59,217 nucleotides of DNA from a virus: the IMG/VR virus record IMGVR_UViG_3300044962_000015, positions 1 through 59,217 of that record; one strand, given 5' to 3'. The translations under genes were made by a program, and so were the position numbers. Under the pieces are notes generated by a model, which did not search any database, was not told the origin of the DNA, and saw nothing but the letters and a program-made list of their open reading frames with translations. Shown here piece after piece: positions 7,639 to 14,471 of this stretch; positions within the stretch are counted from its first letter, which is position 1, and each line of letters begins with the position of its first letter.

Positions 7639-7805
7639 ACCCCGAGGCCGCCGACCTCTCCGACAACCTGACCCGAGCCATCCGCGATCGCAACTGGTCG
7701 GCGGTGTCCGCCGTCCGGGACCGCCTCGATCTCGACGCCGGACGCGAGCCATGGAAGCTGACCGACCCGCCCCGCCCGTCCATCGAGGAGACCGAGCGTG
7801 GCTAA
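7635..7805 (+). CDS. hypothetical small protein, 56 aa
   Basis: ATG at 7635 overlaps the stop of the preceding gene (ATGA) and the stop overlaps the start of the next. The product (MNPEAADLSDNLTRAIRDRN...) is acidic and helical with no recognisable domain. The coupled overlaps on both sides support it as a real gene. Confidence 0.6.
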   Translation: MNPEAADLSDNLTRAIRDRNWSAVSAVRDRLDLDAGREPWKLTDPPRPSIEETERG

Positions 7806-8160
7806 CTGGGCCTGGCCGCACACCCCGTCCAGCATCTGCGCGCGCCTGCTGCTGCTCGGAGGGCCGTTCGACGGCGAGGAGGTGGCCTTCCTGCCGCCCG
7901 ACCTGGCCGCCCCCGCACAGATCGTCTGGTCCGGCTGGTCCCCGCAGGGGTTCACCGCCTGGCTGTACGAATGGCACGGCGAGAAGGCCATGGACCGGGG
8001 CCGTACCGACGCCCTGGTCTACCGGGCCACCGGCCGCCGCCTGGGCGCCGAGGAGATCCCGCCGCTGATCGCCGACGACGCCGAGATGTGGGCGGACGGC
8101 GCGGCGATGATCGTCAGCGTGTTCGACGTTCCCGCCTGGCTGCTCTGGCCCGGCGTATGA
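7798..8160 (+). CDS. hypothetical protein, 120 aa
   Basis: GTG at 7798 lies within the end of the previous gene. The segment LLLLGGPFDGEEVAFLPPDL resembles small phage proteins with an LxGGPxDGxxV pattern common in actinophages, whose role is not known. It is Trp-rich near both ends. It is coupled to both neighbours by overlaps. Confidence 0.7.
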   Translation: MANWAWPHTPSSICARLLLLGGPFDGEEVAFLPPDLAAPAQIVWSGWSPQGFTAWLYEWHGEKAMDRGRTDALVYRATGRRLGAEEIPPLIADDAEMWADGAAMIVSVFDVPAWLLWPGV

Positions 8161-8360
8161 GGGCCTGGGCTTTGTGGTCGTCGCGGGTCGATCCGTACAG
8201 CGCGCACGAGCTGGTCGAGCTGTTCGCCCAGCAGGAGGTGGCCGAGGCGGTCAGGGCTGGCCTGATCGGCAAGCCTCGCTATCCGGGTACGAGAGTCCTG
8301 GCCTGGGAGGACGACGAGGATTTCCCGGACCTTTACATCCGGTCCGTGGAGATCCGCTGA
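8157..8360 (+). CDS. hypothetical small protein, 67 aa
   Basis: ATG at 8157 overlaps the previous stop (ATGA). The sequence MRAWALWSSRVDPYSAHELV is followed by an acidic C-terminal half (AWEDDEDFPDLY). No domain recognised. Confidence 0.65.
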   Translation: MRAWALWSSRVDPYSAHELVELFAQQEVAEAVRAGLIGKPRYPGTRVLAWEDDEDFPDLYIRSVEIR

Positions 8361-8405
8361 CCAGCACGCATCATCCCATCGTTTTTGATCATGGAGGAAG
8401 AGGTC

Positions 8406-8591
8406 ATGGGCAACCCCGCCAACAAGAAGCGGTCCGACGGTAAGCTGACCGGCGGCAAGGCAGCGCAGGGCGCCGCCAAGGCGTACAAGGCGACCGGCAA
8501 GGTGCCCTCCCGCAACATGGAGGTCGGCGGCGGCACCAAGAACCTCGCCATGCGGCGGCTCTGGCGCATGCTGTTCGGCGAAGACGAGTAG
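8406..8591 (+). CDS. small basic protein, 61 aa
   Basis: ATG at 8406 is preceded by GGAGGAAGAGGTC; the ribosome binding site directly follows a copy of the dispersed motif (8380-8390, reverse orientation). The product is Lys/Gly/Ala-rich (NPANKKRSDGKLTGGKAAQG) and could bind nucleic acid. Its style resembles the small basic protein at 12634. Confidence 0.6.
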   Translation: MGNPANKKRSDGKLTGGKAAQGAAKAYKATGKVPSRNMEVGGGTKNLAMRRLWRMLFGEDE

Positions 8592-8634
8592 GTCCCCGGG
8601 CGTCCCGTAGGCTTGGCCCTCGTAGGAGGAGCCC

Positions 8635-9372
8635 ATGACCCGCCGGAACCGCAAGACCAGCAACGACCACAGCCGTACGCCCGAAGTGCTCGACTCCCTC
8701 GCCCGCCGGGAGCTGGAGCTGGACCCGTCCATCGACGCCTGGGACCGCCAGCCCGGCGAACTGCCCCGCAACCACGGCCTGTTCCTGATGTACCGGGACA
8801 TGGGCCGCATCCGCACCGTCGCCCAGCTCGCCTCGATGAGCCCGCTGAAGTACGGCAGCGTCGCCCGCATCGCCCGCTACGGCAAGTGGGTGGCGCGGGC
8901 CGGGCTGTGGGACGCCGAGCAGGACCGCATAGCTTCAATCCGGCTCCAGGACGCCCGCGAGGAGATGGCCCGCAAGCACTCCAAGGCCGCCCGCGCGCTG
9001 ATGGACAAGGCCCTGGAACGGCTGAAGACCCTCAACATCGACGCGATCAGCCCTCACGCCCTGGTGCTGATGCTCGACACCGCCGCCCGCATCGAGCGCG
9101 CCGCGCTGGGCCTGGAGACGCTGAACAAGGGCGCCACCGCCGCGCAGACCACGGTGACCGTGGCCGCCAGCACCAAGACCGACGCCGCCGGTAAGTCGGA
9201 GATGCGCGTCGAGGTCGGTGTGCAGCACGACCAGATCATGAAGACCCTGGACGCCATGGTGCAGCGGATGAGCCCGGAGCAGATCGCCGCCGGGTTCCAG
9301 GAGCTGACCGCGAGCGCGGAGGAGGCGACTCGCGAGCTGGACGCCGCCCTTCCTGCACCTCCTCCGCAGTGA
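8635..9372 (+). CDS. terS: putative small terminase subunit, 245 aa
   Basis: A strong GGAGGAG site precedes ATG 8635. The N-terminal 110 residues include a helix-turn-helix-like region (RIRTVAQLASMSPLKYGSVA, then RIARYGKWVARAGLWDAEQD); the centre is a long helical region and the C-terminus is acidic and Ala-rich, the usual organisation of small terminases (DNA binding, oligomerisation, contact with the ATPase). It sits one small gene upstream of the large terminase. The assignment rests on order and architecture, not on a diagnostic motif. Confidence 0.65.
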   Translation: MTRRNRKTSNDHSRTPEVLDSLARRELELDPSIDAWDRQPGELPRNHGLFLMYRDMGRIRTVAQLASMSPLKYGSVARIARYGKWVARAGLWDAEQDRIASIRLQDAREEMARKHSKAARALMDKALERLKTLNIDAISPHALVLMLDTAARIERAALGLETLNKGATAAQTTVTVAASTKTDAAGKSEMRVEVGVQHDQIMKTLDAMVQRMSPEQIAAGFQELTASAEEATRELDAALPAPPPQ

Positions 9373-9444
9373 GGGCGAGCGCGGCCGGAGGTCGCCCGAG
9401 TGCCGGGCGGCCGGGCGACCTCCGGGCACCGCAAGTTATCCATG

Positions 9445-9450
9445 TAAGAT
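9445..9450 (+). promoter_or_regulatory. -10 box for a leaderless transcript
   Basis: TAAGAT lies 6 nt before ATG 9457 and no ribosome binding site separates them, the arrangement of actinobacterial leaderless mRNAs. No convincing -35 is visible. Confidence 0.5.
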
Positions 9451-9456
9451 GTTTTC

Positions 9457-9687
9457 ATGCCCGGAACGAAGAACGTTGACCCCGATGTCTGCAAAGCCCG
9501 GGGAAGGCTCGGTACCGCCGTCCGAATTGGGGATGAGGGCGGAGCTAAGCGCATCCGCCTGGAGCTTCATCAGTTGCAGATCGTTGCCGATGCGAAGCGT
9601 CTTGCTGCGCGGCTGCCGGAACTGGATTTTGAGAAGCATCAGCAGGTCAGGGCGATCCTTCTGGAAGCTCTCGCCGCCGCCGGATAG
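9457..9687 (+). CDS. hypothetical small protein, 76 aa
   Basis: It starts MPGTKNVDPDVCKARGRLGT and is helical and charged (LELHQLQIVADAKRLAARLP). The -10-like TAAGAT 6 nt before the ATG supports this start as leaderless. Its position between the terminase genes suggests a packaging or regulatory role, but nothing in the sequence proves it. Confidence 0.6.
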   Translation: MPGTKNVDPDVCKARGRLGTAVRIGDEGGAKRIRLELHQLQIVADAKRLAARLPELDFEKHQQVRAILLEALAAAG

Positions 9688-9696
9688 TTTCCGATC

Positions 9697-11118
9697 ATGA
9701 GCCTGTCCGCCGCCCAGAAGCTGGCCCTGCTGCCCGAAGCCCTGCGCCGGACCTGGCTACGGGAGCAGAACCGCGAGACGCTGGAGGACATCCAGAAGGG
9801 CGCCTGGTGGTGGCTCGGGCGCCCCGAGCAGTTCCGCCCCCCCGGCGACTGGCTGGTCTGGCTGATCCGCTCCGGCCGTGGCTGGGGCAAGACCCGCACC
9901 GGCGCCGAAGACCTCCTCGACCGCGTGTTCGAGCACCCGGTAGACGCCTTCGGGCAGCGCACCGAGTGGCTGTGCATCGCCGAGACCCTGAACGATTGCC
10001 GTACGGCATGCATCGAGGGCAACTCCGGCCTGCTGTCGGTGCTGCGCCGGATGGGCATGGAGAACCACCGCGACTTCGAGTACCGCAAGAGCCCCAAGCT
10101 GATGATCGAGTTCAACTCCGGGCAGATCATCTACTTCGAGGGCGCCGACAACGACGACGTCGGCCGTGGCTACAACGCCGCCGGGGCCTGGCTCGACGAG
10201 CTGGCGAAGTGGCGCTACACCTGGGGCGCCTGGTTCGAGGGCATCCTCCCGTCGATGCGCGCCCCGCTGATCAACGACCGCCCCCGCGTCGTGGTCACCA
10301 CCACCCCGAAGCCGATCAAGCTGCTGATCAAGTGGCAGCACGAGACCGACGGCACGATCGTCATCACCACCGGCTCGATCTTCGACAACATCGCGAACCT
10401 CTCCCGCGAGGTCGTCGACGAGCTGAAGAAGATCTACGAGGGCACCCGGGCCGGACTCCAGGAGCTGTACGGGTACCTCCTCGAAGACATCGAGGGCGCC
10501 CTGTGGTCCCGCACCATGATCGAAAACAACCGCATCAAGGCGCCTGAGCTGCCCGAACTGAAGACCGTCGTCATCTCCATGGACCCCGGCGCCACCGGCG
10601 CGGGCGACGAGACCGGCCTGCTCGCCTGCGGTCGCGACCACGGCAACGAGGACTACGTGCTCGCCGACTGGACCAAGAAGATCGTCGGGCACGCCGCCGC
10701 CCGCCGTGCCTGGGAGATGTTCCTGCGCTACGACGCCACCTGGCTGATCATCGAGACGAACATGGGCAAGAAGTGGCTCATGCAGGTCGTCACCGACGCC
10801 TACGCCGAGATGCAGAAGGAAGGCCTGTTCGAGCCCGGCCCCCCGCCGGTCAAGGAGGTCACCTCCCTGGCGGGTAAGAAGCTGCGCGCCGAGCCGGTCG
10901 CCTCCCGCTACGAGCAGAACCGCTGGCACCACGTCGGCACGTTCATCGAGCTGGAAGACCAGATGTGCACGTGGGTGCCCGAGGACGCGAAGAGCCCCGA
11001 CCGGATCGACGCCCTCGTGCAGGCCGGGCTGTTCCTCATGGGCAAGGAGAACAAGCTGGTCCGCATCGCCGCCCCGTCGCCCAACGACTGGATGCCCTCC
11101 AGCTCCCCGTACGGCTAA
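9697..11118 (+). CDS. terL: terminase large subunit, 473 aa
   Basis: This is the packaging motor that drives DNA into the prohead and cuts it. Walker A is SGRGWGKT (residues 59-66), Walker B is GAWLDE (163-168), and a TTTP coupling motif lies near 201-204. The C-terminal nuclease domain begins with VVISMDPGATG (catalytic Asp near 296) and continues with a later Asp-containing region (DRIDALVQA). The length is normal. Residues 274-278 (MIENN) are encoded by one copy of the dispersed motif. A GTTTCCGATC variant of that motif lies just before the start. The gene ends before a strong bidirectional hairpin. Confidence 0.95.
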   Translation: MSLSAAQKLALLPEALRRTWLREQNRETLEDIQKGAWWWLGRPEQFRPPGDWLVWLIRSGRGWGKTRTGAEDLLDRVFEHPVDAFGQRTEWLCIAETLNDCRTACIEGNSGLLSVLRRMGMENHRDFEYRKSPKLMIEFNSGQIIYFEGADNDDVGRGYNAAGAWLDELAKWRYTWGAWFEGILPSMRAPLINDRPRVVVTTTPKPIKLLIKWQHETDGTIVITTGSIFDNIANLSREVVDELKKIYEGTRAGLQELYGYLLEDIEGALWSRTMIENNRIKAPELPELKTVVISMDPGATGAGDETGLLACGRDHGNEDYVLADWTKKIVGHAAARRAWEMFLRYDATWLIIETNMGKKWLMQVVTDAYAEMQKEGLFEPGPPPVKEVTSLAGKKLRAEPVASRYEQNRWHHVGTFIELEDQMCTWVPEDAKSPDRIDALVQAGLFLMGKENKLVRIAAPSPNDWMPSSSPYG

Positions 11119-11256
11119 GCTTCCCGAGGAGAATGATCCAGCACGGCTACGGCCTCGCGGATCGGCAACCGGGATGAATCGCGGCAGTGCTGCGACACTC
11201 AAGGCGCCCCGACTACCCCGCCCCCGGGGCTCGGGGCGTTCCCGTCCCCGGGCAAG

Positions 11257-11298
11257 GTGAAAGGCCCGGCCCCACGGGGGGAGGACCGAGCCCTTCAC
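11257..11298. terminator. bidirectional terminator between convergent genes
   Basis: A long imperfect inverted repeat (GTGAAAGGCCCGG ... CCGAGCCCTTCAC) encloses an inner CCCC-ACG-GGGG hairpin. It lies between the rightward large terminase gene and the leftward gene ending at 11311. Confidence 0.7.
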
Positions 11299-11310
11299 GT
11301 CCAGCCGATG

Positions 11311-11577
11311 CTACCTCCGGCGCCGCCGGGAGCGCCGCAGCCGCGCCAGGCGCTTCGCCCGCACATCCTTGAGCCGGTCGATCAGCTCTGAGATGGCCTG
11401 GCTGTCCAGCACGGAGAGGCTGCGGACGGTGGCGACGCGCTCCGCGTAGGGCAGCTCGGAGCGGCAGAGGTCGATGGCGAAGCGGACCTGCTCGCGGCTC
11501 GGCGGGGTCGGTAGGCGCCGCCACGGGTTGACCGTCGGCAGCTCGAACGTTTCCTTCTCCAGCGTCTGCGCGCCCAT
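11311..11577 (-). CDS. hypothetical basic protein, 88 aa
   Basis: It starts MGAQTLEKETFELPTVNPWR and ends in an Arg-rich tail (RLARLRRSRRRRR). A helical centre with Pro-rich start suggests a small nucleic-acid-binding protein. It is alone on the minus strand between two rightward blocks, with a GGAGGGGCGCG ribosome binding site and a possible TTGACA (11639-11634) upstream. This is an accessory island. Function unknown. Confidence 0.7.
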   Translation of the reverse strand: MGAQTLEKETFELPTVNPWRRLPTPPSREQVRFAIDLCRSELPYAERVATVRSLSVLDSQAISELIDRLKDVRAKRLARLRRSRRRRR

Positions 11578-11670
11578 CGCGCCCCTCCTGTCGGGTGGCT
11601 CCTCCTCCCTCTATGGTCCCTCATGATCCCCGGGTGTCAAGCGTTAATCTACGGAACCGTCTACCAAGGG

Positions 11671-11711
11671 TTGACAGTGCACGAGGGGGCGACTAAGCTG
11701 AGACACGACAG
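11671..11711 (+). promoter_or_regulatory. promoter with GACAG start box
   Basis: TTGACA (11671-11676), 17-nt spacer, TAAGCT (11694-11699), 7 nt, then GACAG (11707-11711). It drives the gene at 11731. Confidence 0.78.
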
Positions 11712-11730
11712 ACCAGCCAGGGAGGACACC

Positions 11731-11946
11731 ATGAAGACCTGGAACGCATTCCAGATCGGCCAGAGCAACGGCGCCTACGCCGGACACGTCGTCAAGTTCC
11801 GCAACGTCAAGGGCGAGCAGGTGCACGGCGTGCTGAAGCAGTCCTTCCACCCGCAGGGATCCCCGAACGTCCTGCTCACCGTCGCCTGCGACCAGAGCAC
11901 CGACGTGCACACCGTCGGCTCCTACGAGATGGTCGAGGTGCACTGA
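11731..11946 (+). CDS. hypothetical small protein, 71 aa
   Basis: GGGAGGACACC precedes the ATG. The product (MKTWNAFQIGQSNGAYAGHV...) is beta-rich with several His and Val residues, like a small barrel domain. It is the first gene after the promoter at 11671, which suggests early expression. No known family is recognised. Confidence 0.7.
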   Translation: MKTWNAFQIGQSNGAYAGHVVKFRNVKGEQVHGVLKQSFHPQGSPNVLLTVACDQSTDVHTVGSYEMVEVH

Positions 11947-12300
11947 ATGGACGCCGGGATCGCCGACACGCTCAACCGCCACGTCGCGCAACTCATCACC
12001 AAGCACCTCGACGTCAACGACCAGGCGTTGGGATACGACCTCATCTCCCCGTGGCACCACAGCCCCATCGCCGACACCCTGATGGGCGACAACGAGACCA
12101 CCGACGGCGAACGCGCCTGGCTGATCGGCATGTTCGCCGCCCGGACACCCGGCGTCGACTTCGACGGCCACCCGGCCGACTGCGACTGGGAGAACCTGTT
12201 CAGCCACTTCCGGGCCGAGATCCTGGCCCGCCGTGACCCGCAAACCCCATGCGCTGTGTCGGCCTCGCCCGCTGTGGCGCATGGTGTAGGGTCACAGTAG
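11947..12300 (+). CDS. hypothetical protein, 117 aa
   Basis: ATG follows the upstream TGA directly. The protein begins MDAGIADTLNRHVAQLITKH and contains DGERAWLIGMFAARTPGVDF, a helical charged domain, followed by CDWENLFSHFRAEIL. No domain recognised. It shares the transcript from 11671. Confidence 0.68.
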   Translation: MDAGIADTLNRHVAQLITKHLDVNDQALGYDLISPWHHSPIADTLMGDNETTDGERAWLIGMFAARTPGVDFDGHPADCDWENLFSHFRAEILARRDPQTPCAVSASPAVAHGVGSQ

Positions 12301-12303
12301 ACG

Positions 12304-12387
12304 GAGGGGACCGGGTCTGGCTCACGCCTCCCCGGTCTGTCAACCCGAGCGATCCCGCTCGGGAGGTAGGGCCCACCCGGTCCCCTC
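12304..12387 (+). ncRNA. structured leader or small RNA with 13-bp closing stem
   Basis: GAGGGGACCGGGT (12304-12316) pairs perfectly with ACCCGGTCCCCTC (12375-12387). Inside, CCCGAGC/GCTCGGG (12344-12350/12357-12363) forms a 7-bp hairpin, and CCTCCC/GGGAGG can add another helix. It lies 30 nt before the GTG of the AbrB-like gene. It may be a regulatory leader, an attenuator or an independent RNA. Confidence 0.6.
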
Positions 12388-12416
12388 ACCCCGGCACATA
12401 CCCTGGAGGAACATCC

Positions 12417-12593
12417 GTGCTCTCGCTCTACAAGGTCGGCACCCGTGGCCGCGTCCAGCTCGAAGGCATCGCCACCGAAGGCGACTTCTACACCGTCGAG
12501 AAGGAAGACGACGGCACGATCGTTCTCTCCCCGGTGCAGGTCAACACGACCAGCGCGAAGCGCACCACCGAGGAAACCCCCGTCGTCGTCTAG
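12417..12593 (+). CDS. AbrB/MazE-like small protein, 58 aa
   Basis: GTG 12417 follows GGAGGAACATCC. The segment LYKVGTRGRVQLEGIATEGD, then FYTVEKEDDGTIVLSPVQV, has the alternating strand pattern and GDxYxVE..DGTIxLxP ending of swapped-hairpin AbrB/MazE DNA-binding domains. It would act as a dimeric transcription regulator or an antitoxin; no toxin gene follows. The structured RNA just upstream may control it. Confidence in the fold is moderate. Confidence 0.6.
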   Translation: MLSLYKVGTRGRVQLEGIATEGDFYTVEKEDDGTIVLSPVQVNTTSAKRTTEETPVVV

Positions 12594-12633
12594 CACCCCC
12601 GTCCCACCACCCGCCCGCTCTTGGAGGAGACGC

Positions 12634-12807
12634 GTGACCAGGAAGACCAAGTACGTCGGCAAGGAGTCCGGCAAGTCGAGCAACCGCTTCTTCGGCGGCA
12701 CCGGACACCCGAAGGGCCACGGCGCCTCGGCCGGTGACGGCAAGACCTCCGACAAGTCCATCCTCGGGAAGATCATCGTGGTCTTCAAGGGCGGCGACAA
12801 GAAGTAG
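12634..12807 (+). CDS. small basic protein, 57 aa
   Basis: GTG at 12634 follows TTGGAGGAGACGC. The product is Lys/Gly-rich (TRKTKYVGKESGKSSNRFFG) and ends in IIVVFKGGDKK. It is stylistically close to the protein at 8406. Function unknown; nucleic-acid binding is possible. Confidence 0.65.
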   Translation: MTRKTKYVGKESGKSSNRFFGGTGHPKGHGASAGDGKTSDKSILGKIIVVFKGGDKK

Positions 12808-12860
12808 CAAGCTCTCCCTGGCTCGGACCGGCGGCCAGGGGTGATCTACTAGCCGGTCAC

Positions 12861-12958
12861 GGGGAGATAGCTCAACTGGCAGAGCAATCCCGCTGCCGTC
12901 GGGGAAGTTACGACCTCCGGCGGTATGGATCGGTGCAGGTTCAACTCCTGCTCTTCCC
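12861..12958 (+). tRNA. tRNA-like gene with about 27 extra nt, possibly Gly (GCC)
   Basis: Acceptor GGGGAGA/TCTTCCC (7 pairs, one G-T), D arm GCTC-8-GAGC, and T arm GCAGG-TTCAACT-CCTGC are all good. The central region is 49 nt instead of about 22. One fold gives an anticodon arm TCCCG-CTGCCGT-CGGGG, anticodon GCC with U33 (Gly), with 30 nt left in the variable region. A second fold has outer ATCC/GGAT closing a 10-bp inner hairpin (GCCGTCGGGG with CCTCCGGCGGT). The 3' end is followed by ACGG, not CCA. Which fold is used cannot be decided here. Confidence 0.65.
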
Positions 12959-13020
12959 ACGGAGGCAGCCATGCCTAGCTGTGCACCCCGACGGAGGTTG
13001 ACCCAAGCGAGAAATGGTAC

Positions 13021-13059
13021 CCACCTCGCCGCTACGGCGACGGCCCGGCGGCGGGGTGG
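13021..13059 (+). terminator. 11-bp GC-rich hairpin between tRNA-like genes
   Basis: CCACCTCGCCG pairs with CGGCGGGGTGG (one T-G pair) around a 17-nt loop. It lies 11 nt before the next tRNA-like gene and may terminate or process transcripts. Confidence 0.45.
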
Positions 13060-13069
13060 GGCACGGCAC

Positions 13070-13182
13070 GGGGAGGTAGCTCAACGCAGAGCGCTGACGG
13101 AGCAAGCTGTGTCCGGGCAATGCAGCCGGAAGCATCCATGGACAGCACCGTCAGATATGCAGGGGCAGGACCTGCTCTCCCC
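13070..13182 (+). tRNA. aberrant tRNA-like gene with extended anticodon hairpin
   Basis: Acceptor GGGGAGG/TCTCCCC and D stem GCTC/GAGC are present, but the D loop is only 6 nt (AACGCA) and lacks the GG pair. The T stem GCAGG/CCTGC encloses GGCAGGA instead of a TTCRANY loop. Between D and T arms there are 66 nt that form a 7-bp stem CTGACGG/CCGTCAG with a second stem GCTGT(G)TCC/GGACAGC inside. No anticodon is evident. It is either a decayed tRNA or a tRNA-shaped RNA with another function. Confidence 0.45.
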
Positions 13183-13295
13183 TCGCGAAGGAACGACGGG
13201 TGTCAACGACAAGCGACCAGACGAAGACCTGGCTAACGGACTCGATGACTGCTCACCCCGCCGCCAACCGACGCCGCCACCATGAGCAAGTGGCG

Positions 13296-13366
13296 GACCC
13301 TGTAGCTCAGCAGATAGAGCACCTGCCTCACGGCAGGAGGTCGGCGGCGCATATCCGTCCAGGGTC
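13296..13366 (+). tRNA. near-normal tRNA-like gene, possibly Val (CAC), with abnormal T loop
   Basis: Acceptor GACCCTG/CAGGGTC is perfect, D arm is GCTC-AGCAGATA-GAGC, and the anticodon stem is CCTGC/GCAGG with the loop CTCACG, one base short, placing CAC after U33. The variable loop AGGTC is standard. The T stem GGCGG/CCGTC encloses CGCATAT rather than TTCRANY. Total length 71 nt. It might be a functional Val tRNA with unusual loops or a decayed one. Confidence 0.55.
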
Positions 13367-13397
13367 ACGAGAGGGCGCGGTGCGCTGAAGCAGTAAG

Positions 13398-13449
13398 GGT
13401 CCGCCCCTGCCGCACCCCTCAGACACCCCGGAAAGACGGGGCGCGGACC
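13398..13449 (+). other. structured element A, 7-bp closing stem
   Basis: GGTCCGC (13398-13404) pairs with GCGGACC (13443-13449); inside, CCCCG-GAAAGA-CGGGG (13426-13441) forms a hairpin. It is the first of several closed structures between two tRNA-like genes. Confidence 0.5.
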
Positions 13450-13495
13450 GCCCAGTGATATCGGCGGAGGGCTGGTGAGAGGCCAGCTGGTAACA

Positions 13496-13580
13496 GGTCG
13501 AGGGGCGGGGAACCACCTCACCCGAGGCATCGGGGACACAGGTGAGCGACCGCATGGGCCGACACCCCCGCCCCTCGATC
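13496..13580 (+). ncRNA. structured element B, 15-bp closing stem
   Basis: GGTCGAGGGGCGGGG (13496-13510) pairs with CCCCGCCCCTCGATC (13566-13580) over 15 bp with one G-T pair. CTCACC/GGTGAG (13517-13522/13541-13546) forms an inner arm, leaving a third region at 13547-13565. This looks like a stable small RNA with a branched interior. A preceding hairpin GCTGG-7-CCAGC sits at 13471-13487. Confidence 0.6.
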
Positions 13581-13593
13581 AACAACTGAACAC

Positions 13594-13696
13594 GGGGACG
13601 TAGCTCAGCGGATAGAGCGCCGCCAAATCGGCCGACCGGGTTGATCACCGGGCATGACTCAGGCGGAGGTCCGGAGGTTCGATACCTCCCGTCCCC
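13594..13696 (+). tRNA. tRNA-like gene with 37-nt anticodon loop
   Basis: Acceptor GGGGACG/CGTCCCC, D arm GCTC-AGCGGATA-GAGC, T arm GGAGG-TTCGATA-CCTCC and variable loop AGGTC are all normal. The anticodon stem CCGCC/GGCGG is perfect but closes 37 nt rather than 7. The loop contains CGGCCG and CCGG...CCGG self-complementary stretches. Total 103 nt. The simplest reading is a tRNA gene with a roughly 30-nt insertion, or intron-like segment, in the anticodon loop. The anticodon is therefore unknown. Confidence 0.65.
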
Positions 13697-13702
13697 ACGG
13701 AT

Positions 13703-13753
13703 GCACCCGGGCAGAGATGCCCCCGCCCCTGCGGCGGAGCAAACGCTGGGTGC
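13703..13753 (+). other. structured element D, 6-bp closing stem
   Basis: GCACCC (13703-13708) pairs with GGGTGC (13748-13753); an inner hairpin GGGCA-GAGA-TGCCC follows the first arm. It starts 7 nt after a tRNA-like gene. Confidence 0.4.
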
Positions 13754-13757
13754 TGTC

Positions 13758-13807
13758 GACCAGCCAGTACGGTGCGGGTGCGACACCCGAACGGAAAAGC
13801 GCTGGTC
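13758..13807 (+). other. structured element E, 7-bp closing stem
   Basis: GACCAGC (13758-13764) pairs perfectly with GCTGGTC (13801-13807); inside, CGGGTG-CGA-CACCCG (13775-13789) is a perfect 6-bp hairpin. It is only 50 nt long. Confidence 0.45.
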
Positions 13808-13811
13808 GGCG

Positions 13812-13875
13812 GGTCGCCGGGATGCACCTAGGGGTGTCCCCCGTGGCCACGGCGTGGACCCGTGTCCCGGCGACC
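13812..13875 (+). other. structured element F, 11-bp closing stem
   Basis: GGTCGCCGGGA (13812-13822) pairs perfectly with TCCCGGCGACC (13865-13875); CCGTGG/CCACGG forms a palindromic inner arm and GGTGTCC/GGACC can extend it. It ends 28 nt before a small gene and might act as a terminator or as part of a processed RNA. Confidence 0.5.
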
Positions 13876-13903
13876 TACCACGTAACTCAAGGAGGAGGAG
13901 ATC

Positions 13904-14023
13904 ATGACCGCAGTCGACAAGCTGTGGGCGGCGCTCGGCAAGGCCATCGCCGCCAACGCCAGCACCAAGCAGGTCAACGGCATCGCCGCCCGGCTGGCCC
14001 GCGCCAGCGGACAGAGGACGTAG
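13904..14023 (+). CDS. hypothetical peptide, 39 aa
   Basis: ATG 13904 follows a strong GGAGGAGGAG. The product (MTAVDKLWAALGKAIAANAS...) is a short amphipathic helix. The stop TAG shares its G with the GTG start of the next gene. The strong binding site and coupling support it despite its size. Confidence 0.6.
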   Translation: MTAVDKLWAALGKAIAANASTKQVNGIAARLARASGQRT

Positions 14024-14211
14024 TGCCCCGCACCTGGCCTCGGCTCACCGACCCGCCGCCCGGCGTGCGGAAGGTCAAGACGCGGACGGGGACGCTCTGG
14101 ACGCGCATGGGCGAAGAGGGCCACTACTGGAGTGCGGTGGGCTGGGAGACCGGCGTCAGCTGGAGCCAGGTGCTGCGCTGGGGTCCGGTCACCGAGGTCG
14201 AGGAGGAGTAG
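14023..14211 (+). CDS. hypothetical protein, 62 aa
   Basis: GTG 14023 overlaps the previous stop by one base. The product is Trp-rich and basic at the start (PRTWPRLTDPPPGVRKVKTR) with an acidic end (TEVEEE). No domain recognised. Confidence 0.6.
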   Translation: MPRTWPRLTDPPPGVRKVKTRTGTLWTRMGEEGHYWSAVGWETGVSWSQVLRWGPVTEVEEE

Positions 14212-14213
14212 CG

Positions 14214-14471
14214 ATGGGGAACGACAGGAGGCGCAGGCAGTCACGCCCGCAGGGTGCCGCCCGCCCGCCTCACCGGCAGCGGTCCCGTGGTGGTGTGGGG
14301 CCTGGTCCTGCGTACCGGCCGACCAGCTCCGGCGGCGGCACGGGCCATAGCGGGGACACGAGCTGCTGCCCGATGGTCGCCGCCGTGAGGTCCGTGAAGC
14401 GCGGCCGGTTCCGTCTGGCGAAGAGATACGCCTTCATGTCGGTGCGGCTGCTCGCCGCGCGGTTTGCGTGA
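14214..14471 (+). CDS. small basic protein, 85 aa, paralogue of the gene at 33999
   Basis: The N-terminal half is Arg/Gln/Pro-rich and disordered. The C-terminal 35 residues contain CCPMVAAVRSVKRGRFRLAK and a following RYAFMSVRLLAARFA, nearly identical to the end of the minus-strand protein at 33999-34214. The Cys pair and a basic amphipathic helix may bind nucleic acid or membrane. No known family is recognised. The duplicate in another accessory island suggests a selfish or modular element. Confidence 0.7.
   Translation: MGNDRRRRQSRPQGAARPPHRQRSRGGVGPGPAYRPTSSGGGTGHSGDTSCCPMVAAVRSVKRGRFRLAKRYAFMSVRLLAARFA

Noticed and set aside
12971-13907. Several open frames across the tRNA-like region on both strands
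   Set aside because: They run through tRNA arms and inverted repeats, lack ribosome binding sites and have no domain; structure explains the region better.
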